From Desmodesmus armatus (taxonomy: Eukaryota > Chlorophyta > Chlorophyceae > Sphaeropleales > Scenedesmaceae): a stretch of DNA of 64,000 nt. Position 1 is the first letter of the stretch, and every line of letters starts with the position of its first letter. The translations under genes were made by a program, and so were the position numbers. The stretch is taken from assembly GCA_007449985.2 (NCBI GenBank), contig VIIQ02000094.1, positions 186,001 through 250,000 on the forward strand, read 5' to 3'. This document shows, piece after piece, positions 1-11,865 of this stretch. The notes below the pieces were generated by a model. The model ran no database searches and was not told the DNA's origin. It saw only the letters and a list, made by a program, of their open reading frames with translations.

Positions 1-3000
1 CTGTGGCATACTACTCCACATAAGAGGCGCCTGCTGCTGCAGCCTTAGTGTCAGAGCTTAGCATGCAGCTGCTTCGATGTCTCCTTCCAGCTCTGCATGC
101 AGGGTCAGTGTGGGCATACTACTCCCACAGTACTGACACGCCCTGTGGCATACTACTCCACATAAGAGGCGCCTGCTGCTGCAGCCTTAGTGTCAGAGCT
201 TAGCATGCAGCTGCTTCGATGTCTCCTTCCAGCTCTGCATGCAGGGTCAGTGTGGGCATACTACTCCCACAGTACTGACACGCCCTGTGGCATACTACTC
301 CACATAAGAGGCGCCTGCTGCTGCAGCCTTAGTGTCAGAGCTTAGCATGCAGCTGCTTCGATGTCTCCTTCCAGCTCTGCATGCAGGGTCAGTGTGGGCA
401 TACTACTCCCACAGTACTGACACGCCCTGTGGCATACTACTCCACATAAGAGGCGCCTGCTGCTGCAGCCTTAGTGTCAGAGCTTAGCATGCAGCTGCTT
501 CGATGTCTCCTTCCAGCTCTGCATGCAGGGTCAGTGTGGGCATACTACTCCCACAGTACTGACACGCCCTGTGGCATACTACTCCACATAAGAGGCGCCT
601 GCTGCTGCAGCCTTAGTGTCAGAGCTTAGCATGCAGCTGCTTCGATGTCTCCTTCCAGCTCTGCATGCAGGGTCAGTGTGGGCATACTACTCCCACAGTA
701 CTGACACGCCCTGTGGCATACTACTCCACATAAGAGGCGCCTGCTGCTGCAGCCTTAGTGTCAGAGCTTAGCATGCAGCTGCTTCGATGTCTCCTTCCAG
801 CTCTGCATGCAGGGTCAGTGTGGGCATACTACTCCCACAGTACTGACACGCCCTGTGGCATACTACTCCACATAAGAGGCGCCTGCTGCTGCAGCCTTAG
901 TGTCAGAGCTTAGCATGCAGCTGCTTCGATGTCTCCTTCCAGCTCTGCATGCAGGGTCAGTGTGGGCATACTACTCCCACAGTACTGACACGCCCTGTGG
1001 CATACTACTCCACATAAGAGGCGCCTGCTGCTGCAGCCTTAGTGTCAGAGCTTAGCATGCAGCTGCTTCGATGTCTCCTTCCAGCTCTGCATGCAGGGTC
1101 AGTGTGGGCATACTACTCCCACAGTACTGACACGCCCTGTGGCATACTACTCCACATAAGAGGCGCCTGCTGCTGCAGCCTTAGTGTCAGAGCTTAGCAT
1201 GCAGCTGCTTCGATGTCTCCTTCCAGCTCTGCATGCAGGGTCAGTGTGGGCATACTACTCCCACAGTACTGACACGCCCTGTGGCATACTACTCCACATA
1301 AGAGGCGCCTGCTGCTGCAGCCTTAGTGTCAGAGCTTAGCATGCAGCTGCTTCGATGTCTCCTTCCAGCTCTGCATGCAGGGTCAGTGTGGGCATACTAC
1401 TCCCACAGTACTGACACGCCCTGTGGCATACTACTCCACATAAGAGGCGCCTGCTGCTGCAGCCTTAGTGTCAGAGCTTAGCATGCAGCTGCTTCGATGT
1501 CTCCTTCCAGCTCTGCATGCAGGGTCAGTGTGGGCATACTACTCCCACAGTACTGACACGCCCTGTGGCATACTACTCCACATAAGAGGCGCCTGCTGCT
1601 GCAGCCTTAGTGTCAGAGCTTAGCATGCAGCTGCTTCGATGTCTCCTTCCAGCTCTGCATGCAGGGTCAGTGTGGGCATACTACTCCCACAGTACTGACA
1701 CGCCCTGTGGCATACTACTCCACATAAGAGGCGCCTGCTGCTGCAGCCTTAGTGTCAGAGCTTAGCATGCAGCTGCTTCGATGTCTCCTTCCAGCTCTGC
1801 ATGCAGGGTCAGTGTGGGCATACTACTCCCACAGTACTGACACGCCCTGTGGCATACTACTCCACATAAGAGGCGCCTGCTGCTGCAGCCTTAGTGTCAG
1901 AGCTTAGCATGCAGCTGCTTCGATGTCTCCTTCCAGCTCTGCATGCAGGGTCAGTGTGGGCATACTACTCCCACAGTACTGACACGCCCTGTGGCATACT
2001 ACTCCACATAAGAGGCGCCTGCTGCTGCAGCCTTAGTGTCAGAGCTTAGCATGCAGCTGCTTCGATGTCTCCTTCCAGCTCTGCATGCAGGGTCAGTGTG
2101 GGCATACTACTCCCACAGTACTGACACGCCCTGTGGCATACTACTCCACATAAGAGGCGCCTGCTGCTGCAGCCTTAGTGTCAGAGCTTAGCATGCAGCT
2201 GCTTCGATGTCTCCTTCCAGCTCTGCATGCAGGGTCAGTGTGGGCATACTACTCCCACAGTACTGACACGCCCTGTGGCATACTACTCCACATAAGAGGC
2301 GCCTGCTGCTGCAGCCTTAGTGTCAGAGCTTAGCATGCAGCTGCTTCGATGTCTCCTTCCAGCTCTGCATGCAGGGTCAGTGTGGGCATACTACTCCCAC
2401 AGTACTGACACGCCCTGTGGCATACTACTCCACATAAGAGGCGCCTGCTGCTGCAGCCTTAGTGTCAGAGCTTAGCATGCAGCTGCTTCGATGTCTCCTT
2501 CCAGCTCTGCATGCAGGGTCAGTGTGGGCATACTACTCCCACAGTACTGACACGCCCTGTGGCATACTACTCCACATAAGAGGCGCCTGCTGCTGCAACC
2601 TTAGTGTCAGAGCTTAGCATGCAGCTGCTTCGATGTCTCCTTCCAGCTCTGCATGCAGGGTCAGTGTGGGCATACTACTCCCACAGTACTGACACGCCCT
2701 GTGGCATACTACTCCACATAAGAGGCGCCTGCTGCTGCAGCCTTAGTGTCAGAGCTTAGCATGCAGCTGCTTCGATGTCTCCTTCCAGCTCTGCATGCAG
2801 GGTCAGTGTGGGCATACTACTCCCACAGTACTGACACGCCCTGTGGCATACTACTCCACATAAGAGGCGCCTGCTGCTGCAGCCTTAGTGTCAGAGCTTA
2901 GCATGCAGCTGCTTCGATGTCTCCTTCCAGCTCTGCATGCAGGGTCAGTGTGGGCATACTACTCCCACAGTACTGACACGCCCTGTGGCATACTACTCCA

Positions 3001-6000
3001 CATAAGAGGCGCCTGCTGCTGCAGCCTTAGTGTCAGAGCTTAGCATGCAGCTGCTTCGATGTCTCCTTCCAGCTCTGCATGCAGGGTCAGTGTGGGCATA
3101 CTACTCCCACAGTACTGACACGCCCTGTGGCATACTACTCCACATAAGAGGCGCCTGCTGCTGCAGCCTTAGTGTCAGAGCTTAGCATGCAGCTGCTTCG
3201 ATGTCTCCTTCCAGCTCTGCATGCAGGGTCAGTGTGGGCATACTACTCCCACAGTACTGACACGCCCTGTGGCATACTACTCCACATAAGAGGCGCCTGC
3301 TGCTGCAACCTTAGTGTCAGAGCTTAGCATGCAGCTGCTTCGATGTCTCCTTCCAGCTCTGCATGCAGGGTCAGTGTGGGCATACTACTCCCACAGTACT
3401 GACACGCCCTGTGGCATACTACTCCACATAAGAGGCGCCTGCTGCTGCAGCCTTAGTGTCAGAGCTTAGCATGCAGCTGCTTCGATGTCTCCTTCCAGCT
3501 CTGCATGCAGGGTCAGTGTGGGCATACTACTCCCACAGTACTGACACGCCCTGTGGCATACTACTCCACATAAGAGGCGCCTGCTGCTGCAGCCTTAGTG
3601 TCAGAGCTTAGCATGCAGCTGCTTCGATGTCTCCTTCCAGCTCTGCATGCAGGGTCAGTGTGGGCATACTACTCCCACAGTACTGACACGCCCTGTGGCA
3701 TACTACTCCACATAAGAGGCGCCTGCTGCTGCAACCTTAGTGTCAGAGCTTAGCATGCAGCTGCTTCGATGTCTCCTTCCAGCTCTGCATGCAGGGTCAG
3801 TGTGGGCATACTACTCCCACAGTACTGACACGCCCTGTGGCATACTACTCCACATAAGAGGCGCCTGCTGCTGCAGCCTTAGTGTCAGAGCTTAGCATGC
3901 AGCTGCTTCGATGTCTCCTTCCAGCTCTGCATGCAGGGTCAGTGTGGGCATACTACTCCCACAGTACTGACACGCCCTGTGGCATACTACTCCACATAAG
4001 AGGCGCCTGCTGCTGCAGCCTTAGTGTCAGAGCTTAGCATGCAGCTGCTTCGATGTCTCCTTCCAGCTCTGCATGCAGGGTCAGTGTGGGCATACTACTC
4101 CCACAGTACTGACACGCCCTGTGGCATACTACTCCACATAAGAGGCGCCTGCTGCTGCAGCCTTAGTGTCAGAGCTTAGCATGCAGCTGCTTCGATGTCT
4201 CCTTCCAGCTCTGCATGCAGGGTCAGTGTGGGCATACTACTCCCACAGTACTGACACGCCCTGTGGCATACTACTCCACATAAGAGGCGCCTGCTGCTGC
4301 AGCCTTAGTGTCAGAGCTTAGCATGCAGCTGCTTCGATGTCTCCTTCCAGCTCTGCATGCAGGGTCAGTGTGGGCATACTACTCCCACAGTACTGACACG
4401 CCCTGTGGCATACTACACATAAGAGGCGCCTGCTGCTGCAGCCTTAGTGTCAGAGCTTAGCATGCAGCTGCTTCGATGTCTCCTTCCAGCTCTGCATGCA
4501 GGGTCAGTGTGGGCATACTACTCCCACAGTACTGACACGCCCTGTGGCATACTACTCCACATAAGAGGCGCCTGCTGCTGCAACCTTAGTGTCAGAGCTT
4601 AGCATGCAGCTGCTTCGATGTCTCCTTCCAGCTCTGCATGCAGGGTCAGTGTGGGCATACTACTCCCACAGTACTGACACGCCCTGTGGCATACTACTCC
4701 ACATAAGAGGCGCCTGCTGCTGCAGCCTTAGTGTCAGAGCTTAGCATGCAGCTGCTTCGATGTCTCCTTCCAGCTCTGCATGCAGGGTCAGTGTGGGCAT
4801 ACTACTCCCACAGTACTGACACGCCCTGTGGCATACTACTCCACATAAGAGGCGCCTGCTGCTGCAACCTTAGTGTCAGAGCTTAGCATGCAGCTGCTTC
4901 GATGTCTCCTTCCAGCTCTGCATGCAGGGTCAGTGTGGGCATACTACTCCCACAGTACTGACACGCCCTGTGGCATACTACTCCACATAAGAGGCGCCTG
5001 CTGCTGCAGCCTTAGTGTCAGAGCTTAGCATGCAGCTGCTTCGATGTCTCCTTCCAGCTCTGCATGCAGGGTCAGTGTGGGCATACTACTCCCACAGTAC
5101 TGACACGCCCTGTGGCATACTACTCCACATAAGAGGCGCCTGCTGCTGCAACCTTAGTGTCAGAGCTTAGCATGCAGCTGCTTCGATGTCTCCTTCCAGC
5201 TCTGCATGCAGGGTCAGTGTGGGCATACTACTCCCACAGTACTGACACGCCCTGTGGCACACTACTCCACATAAGAGGCGCCTGCTGCTGCAGCCTTAGT
5301 GTCAGAGCTTAGCATGCAGCTGCTTCGATGTCTCCTTCCAGCTCTGCATGCAGGGTCAGTGTGGGCATACTACTCCCACAGTACTGACACGCCCTGTGGC
5401 ATACTACTCCACATAAGAGGCGCCTGCTGCTGCAGCCTTAGTGTCAGAGCTTAGCATGCAGCTGCTTCGATGTCTCCTTCCAGCTCTGCATGCAGGGTCA
5501 GTGTGGGCATACTACTCCCACAGTACTGACACGCCCTGTGGCATACTACTCCACATAAGAGGCGCCTGCTGCTGCAGCCTTAGTGTCAGAGCTTAGCATG
5601 CAGCTGCTTCGATGTCTCCTTCCAGCTCTGCATGCAGGGTCAGTGTGGGCATACTACTCCCACAGTACTGACACGCCCTGTGGCATACTACTCCACATAA
5701 GAGGCGCCTGCTGCTGCAGCCTTAGTGTCAGAGCTTAGCATGCAGCTGCTTCGATGTCTCCTTCCAGCTCTGCATGCAGGGTCAGTGTGGGCATACTACT
5801 CCCACAGTACTGACACGCCCTGTGGCATACTACTCCACATAAGAGGCGCCTGCTGCTGCAGCCTTAGTGTCAGAGCTTAGCATGCAGCTGCTTCGATGTC
5901 TCCTTCCAGCTCTGCATGCAGGGTCAGTGTGGGCATACTACTCCCACAGTACTGACACGCCCTGTGGCATACTACTCCACATAAGAGGCGCCTGCTGCTG

Positions 6001-8993
6001 CAGCCTTAGTGTCAGAGCTTAGCATGCAGCTGCTTCGATGTCTCCTTCCAGCTCTGCATGCAGGGTCAGTGTGGGCATACTACTCCCACAGTACTGACAC
6101 GCCCTGTGGCATACTACTCCACATAAGAGGCGCCTGCTGCTGCAACCTTAGTGTCAGAGCTTAACATGCAGCTGCTTCGATGTCTCCTTCCAGCTCTGCA
6201 TGCAGGGTCAGTGTGGGCATACTACTCCCACAGTACTGACACGCCCTGTGGCACACTACTCCACATAAGAGGCGCCTGCTGCTGCAACCTTAGTGTCAGA
6301 GCTTAACATGCAGCTGCTTCGATGTCTCCTTCCAGCTCTGCATGCAGGGTCAGTGTGGGCATACTACTCCCACAGTACTGACACGCCCTGTGGCATACTA
6401 CTCCACATAAGAGGCGCCTGCTGCTGCAGCCTTAGTGTCAGAGCTTAGCATGCAGCTGCTTCAATGTCTCCTTCCAGCTCTGCATGCAGGGTCAGTGTGG
6501 GCATACTACTCCCACAGTACTGACACGCCCTGTGGCATACTACTCCACATAAGAGGCGCCTGCTGCTGCAACCTTAGTGTCAGAGCTTAACATGCAGCTG
6601 CTTCGATGTCTCCTTCCAGCTCTGCATACATGGTCAGTGTGGGCATACTACTCCCACAGTACAGACACGCCCTGTGGCACACTACTCCACATAAGAGGCG
6701 CCTGCTGCTGCAACCTTAGTGTCAGAGCTTAACATGCAGCTGCTTCGATGTCTCCTTCCAGCTCTGCATGCAGGGTCAGTGTGGGCATACTACTCCCACA
6801 GTACTGACACGCCCTGTGGCATACTACTCCACATAAGAGGCGCCTGCTGCTGCAGCCTTAGTGTCAGAGCTTAGCATGCAGCTGCTTCGATGTCTCCTTC
6901 CAGCTCTGCATGCAGGGTCAGTGTGGGCATACTACTCCCACAGTACTGACACGCCCTGTGGCATACTACTCCACATAAGAGGCGCCTGCTGCTGCAGCCT
7001 TAGTGTCAGAGCTTAGCATGCAGCTGCTTCAATGTCTCCTTCCAGCTCTGCATGCAGGGTCAGTGTGGGCATACTACTCCCACAGTACTGACACGCCCTG
7101 TGGCATACTACTCCACATAAGAGGCGCCTGCTGCTGCAGCCCTAGTGTCAGAGCTTAGCGTGCAGCTGCTTCGATGTCTCCTTCCAGCTCTGCATGCAGG
7201 GTCAGTGTGGGCATACTACTCCCACAGTACTGACACGCCCTGTGGCATACTACTCCACATAAGAGGCGCCTGCTGCTGCAGCCTTAGTGTCAGAGCTTAG
7301 CATGCAGCTGCTTCGATGTCTCCTTCCAGCTCTGCATGCAGGGTCAGTGTGGGCATACTACTCCCACAGTACTGACACGCCCTGTGGCATACTACTCCAC
7401 ATAAGAGGCGCCTGCTGCTGCAGCCTTAGTGTCAGAGCTTAGCATGCAGCTGCTTCAATGTCTCCTTCCAGCTCTGCATGCAGGGTCAGTGTGGGCATAC
7501 TACTCCCACAGTACTGACACGCCCTGTGGCATACTACTCCACATAAGAGGCGCCTGCTGCTGCAGCCTTAGTGTCAGAGCTTAGCGTGCAGCTGCTTCAA
7601 TGTCTCCTTCCAGCTCTGCATGCAGGGTCAGTGTGGGCATACTACTCCCACAGTACTGACACGCCCTGTGGCACACTACTCCACATAAGAGGCGCCTGCT
7701 GCTGTAGCCTTAGTATCAGAGCTTAGCGTGCAGCTGCACTCGATGTCTCCTTCCAGCTCTGCATGCAGGGTCAGTGTGGGCATACTACTCCCACAGTACT
7801 GACACGCCCTGTGGCATACTACTCCACATAAGAGGCGCCTGCTGCTGCAACCTTAGTGTCAGAGCTTAACATGCAGCTGCTTCGATGTCTCCTTCCAGCT
7901 CTGCATGCAGGGTCAGTGTGGGCATACTACTCCCACAGTACTGACACGCCCTGTGGCACACTACTCCACATAAGAGGCGCCTGCTGCTGCAACCTTAGTG
8001 TCAGAGCTTAACATGCAGCTGCTTCGATGTCTCCTTCCAGCTCTGCATGCAGGGTCAGTGTGGGCATACTACTCCCACAGTACTGACACGCCCTGTGGCA
8101 TACTACTCCACATAAGAGGCGCCTGCTGCTGCAGCCTTAGTGTCAGAGCTTAGCATGCAGCTGCTTCGATGTCTCCTTCCAGCTCTGCATGCAGGGTCAG
8201 TGTGGGCATACTACTCCCACAGTACTGACACGCCCTGTGGCATACTACTCCACATAAGAGGCGCCTGCTGCTGCAGCCTTAGTGTCAGAGCTTAGCATGC
8301 AGCTGCTTCAATGTCTCCTTCCAGCTCTGCATGCAGGGTCAGTGTGGGCATACTACTCCCACAGTACTGACACGCCCTGTGGCACACTACTCCACATAAG
8401 AGGCGCCTGCTGCTGTAGCCTTAGTGTCAGAGCTTAGCGTGCAGCTGCACTCGATGTCTCCTTCCAGCTCTGCATGCAGGGTCAGTGTGGGCATACTACT
8501 CCCACAGTACTGACACGCCCTGTGGCATACTACACATAAGAGGCGCCTGCTGCTGTAGCCTTAGTGTCAGAGCTTAGCATGCAGCTGCCAAGCGCATCGA
8601 TGTCTCCTTCCAGCTCTGCATGCAGGGTCAGTGTGGGCATACTACTCCCACAGTACAGACACGCCATGTGGCATACTACTCCACGCAATAGGCGCCTGCT
8701 GCTGTAGCCTTAGTGTCAGAGCTTAGCGTGCAGCTGCTTCGATGTCTCCTTCCAGCTCTGCATGCAGGGTCAGTGTGGGCATACTACTCCCACAGTACTG
8801 ACACGCCCTGTGGCACACTACTCCATGCAAGAGGCGCCTGCTGCTGTAGCCTTAGTGTCAGGGCTTAGCGTGCAGCTGCTTCGATGTCTCCTTCCAGCTC
8901 TGCATGCAGGGTCAGTGTGGGCATACTACTCCCACAGTACTGACACGCCCTGTGGCATACTACTCCACATAAGAGGCGCCTGCTGCTGTAGCC
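1..8993. repeat. 142-bp tandem satellite array, about 63 copies
   Basis: Direct reading shows a head-to-tail repeat whose start recurs at 1, 143, 285 and so on, a 142-bp period. Copies are nearly identical from 1 to about 6,100. Beyond that, variants become frequent: CAACC for CAGCC, TTAACATG for TTAGCATG, GGCACACTAC for GGCATACTAC, TTCAATG for TTCGATG, and GTAGCC. Two copies carry a 3-bp deletion (near 4,415 and 8,530). The last copies, 8,550-8,993, are the most diverged, and the array stops inside a monomer. The left end lies outside the window. A homogeneous core with a decayed edge is typical of centromeric, subtelomeric or heterochromatic satellites; which of these applies cannot be told here. 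Short ORFs inside it are repeat by-products. Confidence 0.97.
104..162. other. Two hairpins with the same loop in each satellite monomer
   Basis: Given for one monomer and repeated in every copy. Hairpin 1: GTCAG (104-108) pairs with CTGAC (133-137) and TGTGGG (109-114) with CCCACA (124-129). The loop is CATACTACT and there is a 3-nt bulge at 130-132. Hairpin 2: TGTGG (144-148) pairs with CCACA (158-162) around the same nine-base loop CATACTACT. The monomer also has the perfect palindrome CTGCATGCAG (93-102). The shared loop suggests that the two halves arose by internal duplication or that the structure is selected. The common GGCACACTAC variant changes the loop, not the stem. Confidence 0.8.
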
Positions 8994-9542
8994 CTAGTGG
9001 TGGCTTCCGTGTCAGGCTTCTGTGATTCACTGGCTGCCTTCAGCAGCAGCAGGCTGGTGTGGACATTGATAGCTGCAGTCAAACCTGCCGCATGGTACCT
9101 TGTTCCTTTGCCACGCTGGTTGTTGATTACTCCCGACACTTGGTGTGCTGATACTTTGCTGTGTTGCTGCTCTCACTCTGATATTGCTGCAGGGCCCCTT
9201 GGGGTGTTGGGCGGTGTTGTTGCCTACGCAGCACATGGCAACCTTGTGTGCACCGTTGGCAATGACACCGCCCAACACCCCTGATGCCTGTGTCAGTCAC
9301 CCTTCAGACTTCCGCCTCCTCAAACGGTGAGTCAGTGCTGCTGTTTGGTGGGGCTGTCCCCTTCTCCTTGTGGTGGCGGGCAGGCAAAGCACTGCATGTT
9401 TAGGCAGCCACACCACCTCCCTGTGTCTACACACTGGGGCATCTGCGGGCGCAATCACTTGCCTAGCCACCTCAGCAGCAGCACAGAGTTGTGCCCACAC
9501 CGTTACTGACTTCATGCGCTGCTGCCACCTGCTGTTGTGCCT
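8994..9542. other. Satellite-flanking region without a recognised gene
   Basis: Unique sequence directly right of the array. Short ORFs overlap on both strands, but none shows a family motif or a consistent splice chain. A donor-like site follows CTCAAACG near 9,326, and an acceptor-like pyrimidine-TTTGCAG lies just before 9,550. This stretch could therefore contain decayed upstream exons or introns of the methyltransferase fragment described next. I could not align any part of it. Confidence 0.4.
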
Positions 9543-9705
9543 TTGCAGAGGGGGACAAGTCATGCTTACAGACCTACTCAAAGTGCAGCCGCACCTGCAA
9601 GCGAACATAGCGGGCAACCACACAGTGGCGCGCTTCTGGCGGTAGCACTGCTGCAGTTGTAGTGGATTGGGCTGAGCCTCATCAGAACGATCCCTGCTTC
9701 TGCAG
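9543..9705 (+). pseudogene. Fragment of a METTL21-type methyltransferase gene
   Basis: One reading frame gives GGQVMLTDLLKVQPHLQANI followed by AGN, then a stop at about 9,645. Just downstream, in another phase, VVDWAE can be read. The intact gene at 59,597-61,584 has, in the same order, ARVVLTDLRQVQPLLQANIE, then GN, then VLDWAE. The fragment thus covers the acidic post-motif-I strand and the following helix of the Rossmann-fold methyltransferase. The glycine-rich SAM-binding motif I (ELGAGTG in the intact gene) is not visible upstream. The in-frame stop and phase change indicate a broken copy. It lies about 550 bp from the satellite edge, which fits a segmental duplication that decayed beside heterochromatin. 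An alternative is a diverged paralogue whose splicing I failed to see. Confidence 0.6.
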
Positions 9706-10216
9706 GGGCAATCAGCGAGCTGGGAGCCAGCATGTCAACAGCAGCAGCAGCTGCTCATGCTCAGCTTCCAGGCAGTGCAGGAACGGCGCAGAACAAATCC
9801 ATGCTATGTACATGTGTGTTACAATTTAAAGTCAGATACTGACCGATTGCCAGCAATGTTTCAGCTGGTCTTGACTGTCGGCGCTGTCTGCACTCTGAAA
9901 CTTCACCAAAGCTGCAGGACTACCACAGAAGTGAGTGACTGCACTTGCAGCACACCTGTTTCTGTAAGTGTTCGCCTGGTCGACACTGATCATGACGGCA
10001 CAGACACGTGCAGATAGGAACCACACAGCAGTGTCTGCGTGCATCTGCCACTCCCAACTGATCTGGGCTGGTTGCTTTCCAGCAGCATGTACATGTTCCT
10101 CACGACATGCTGGGAGGTCCAATCCCGCCTATAGGCCATCACGCTGCACATCACACAAAAGCTGCTGCGTTGGCGTCAGGCTGTCAGCTGCTGCTGCTGC
10201 TGCAACATGTGTGCTG
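9706..10216. other. Region between methyltransferase fragment and PHF5A; probable PHF5A 3' UTR
   Basis: No coding exon was recognised. On the minus strand it follows the PHF5A stop codon and ends near a TGTAAC signal at 9,818-9,823, so most of it is probably the 3' untranslated region of that gene. Confidence 0.5.
9818..9823 (-). terminator. Putative polyadenylation signal TGTAAC of PHF5A
   Basis: Plus-strand GTTACA reads TGTAAC on the minus strand, about 395 nt past the PHF5A stop. TGTAA is the established polyadenylation signal of chlorophyte nuclear genes. Confidence 0.45.
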
Positions 10217-11380
10217 CTACCGCTTCCTGAAGCCATACTTTTTCCGTTCATAGAACAGGTCTGTTTTCGCTGAACCAAGGTTGATGATCTTTGACAGCCA
10301 TCTCTCTGCGGCATGTACACAAAGCAGTACACAAGCAGTGCATCAGCTCAGAGTATGTGCAATAGTCAGTCAGAAGCAGCCAACTGCAGAGCAGGAATGC
10401 AGAGGCAGTGCTATGAACATACAGGCATGTGAATCTGCAAAATGGAACCCTTCAGGACGTATTGAGATCTAAACAGGCTGTTGCTATGTGGCCTAGACAT
10501 ACACCAACTGATGTAGGGTGCACAGCACCATGCGATTGCTACCCCAGCGCATGCAAAATGCAGCTCAGACCGACCAGGGACGGCAGCATGAGGACACGCT
10601 GGTCCCTGTCACAGCAGCAGTGCTTCAACAACAACACTGCTGTTTCTGCTGTTCCTGACGACCCTGTCCCCGGCATCCCTCTCTAGATTTGCCCCCCTGC
10701 ACCAGCAGGCCTGCACTGCTCACATCTTTTTCTTGTAGCGTGCACTCCTTGCAGTAGTAGGCATCTGACACACCCACGCCTCCACAGATCACACAACGGC
10801 CCTCATATGACCCGTAGTTGCACTCATCACATATCCGCACCAGCGTGGCTGGGCGCACATATGAGTCGCATATGGGGCACTTGCCGTCACACTTCTCACA
10901 CAGCCGCCCAATGGCTGCAGGCAGACAGAGGCAGCATGGTTCTGAGACCCTGCAAAGTCACACCTACTACTGCCTCAGGCCCTGCGAGCTTGAAACCACC
11001 TGATGATGCACATGCACGCTGCTGGTGTGTTACACACTGCCAGAGTGCCAGTTGCTTCAAGTTGGCTTACAGCACACAGTAGGCATGCCTTCATCAGAAC
11101 TGCTGTTGCTTTAAACATGCAGCATAGCTCTGGCAGCAAGCTGCTCTGCGTGTGTTGAAGGTTTTCGACCCCGGTGCTCACCTATGCCTGGCTGCTTCAT
11201 GCACATGATAAGGTCTGGGTGATGCTTCGCCTGCACAGAAAGCAAACACCACTCAAGTTTGGGCGCAAGCAAGCATGAACACCCCAAAGAAGAGCCTGCC
11301 ACACGTACTGACGTCTGCTGAAGCTATGGATGAGTCAGGATTGACTGTCAAACGAACATGCAGCTGGCAGGGCTCACCAT
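10217..11380 (-). CDS. PHF5A: PHF5A/Rds3, SF3b complex subunit (apparent frameshift in last exon)
   Basis: PHF5A is a small zinc-knuckle protein of the SF3b part of U2 snRNP and helps recognise the intron branch point. Minus-strand exons: 11378-11380 (ATG only, donor GTGAGC), 11182-11230, 10724-10914 and 10217-10305. They read [16 protein letters not shown], then [60 protein letters not shown] and QEKD, then [19 protein letters not shown] before the stop. All CxxC pairs that bind the three zincs are present, and the length (about 110 residues) is that of the family. Oddity: in the last exon the start frame (RDGC) and the end frame ([11 protein letters not shown]) differ by one base near 10,290-10,294. 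One nucleotide appears to be missing. Given the strong conservation on both sides, an assembly error is as likely as a true pseudogene. The start lies 485 bp from the divergent helicase gene. Confidence 0.93.
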
Positions 11381-11865
11381 GGTGTTGGCACAGCTGCAGC
11401 AGCAGCAGCAGCGGCAGCGGGATGATCAGAGGCCTGGGCTGCACTGCTGTCACCAAGAGACCCTGATTTGCAGTAATGTTTCGTCACACAAACGTTTGAA
11501 ACAGTCCAGGGGGCTTGGTGCTCCTTCCTTTTGACAAGTGCTGCACTGACTGCTGATGATCTGCTTGAAATTGTGACTTGGCGTGTCTGCTTTCGAAGCG
11601 TAAGTCAATGCTTTCAAATCACAAAAGTTAGGTTAGACAACAGCTGCTTCCTCCGTTCTCAACAGTAACCCCTGCTAACACACCTGGGCTGGGTCTTGGG
11701 GTATGCAGTTTCAAGCCATGTCGTGTGGTTAACTCATCACCTCGTTGTCGTGTCCAAACGTATACATTTCAGTGCCCATCCTCTTCATCCGCTTGCTTCG
11801 CAGCACAGCACATTCAGACAACAACAGTTGCACAGCCAGATCACAAAGTCTGCTTTGCAACCGAG
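11381..11865. promoter_or_regulatory. Shared intergenic region between PHF5A and the helicase
   Basis: A 485-bp gap separates two divergent start codons, so the promoters and 5' untranslated regions of both housekeeping genes must lie here, with possible overlap. A run of CAG/CGG triplets lies at about 11,395-11,420, next to the PHF5A start. I see no clear TATA box. Confidence 0.55.

Noticed and set aside
1..8993. Regular repeats resembling a CRISPR array
   Set aside because: Units are 142 bp with no unique spacers between repeats, and the setting is eukaryotic; it is a satellite.
9145..9330. Possible upstream exon ending SDFRLLKR before a GTGAGT donor
   Set aside because: Attractive splice site, but the peptide does not match the methyltransferase or any family I know.
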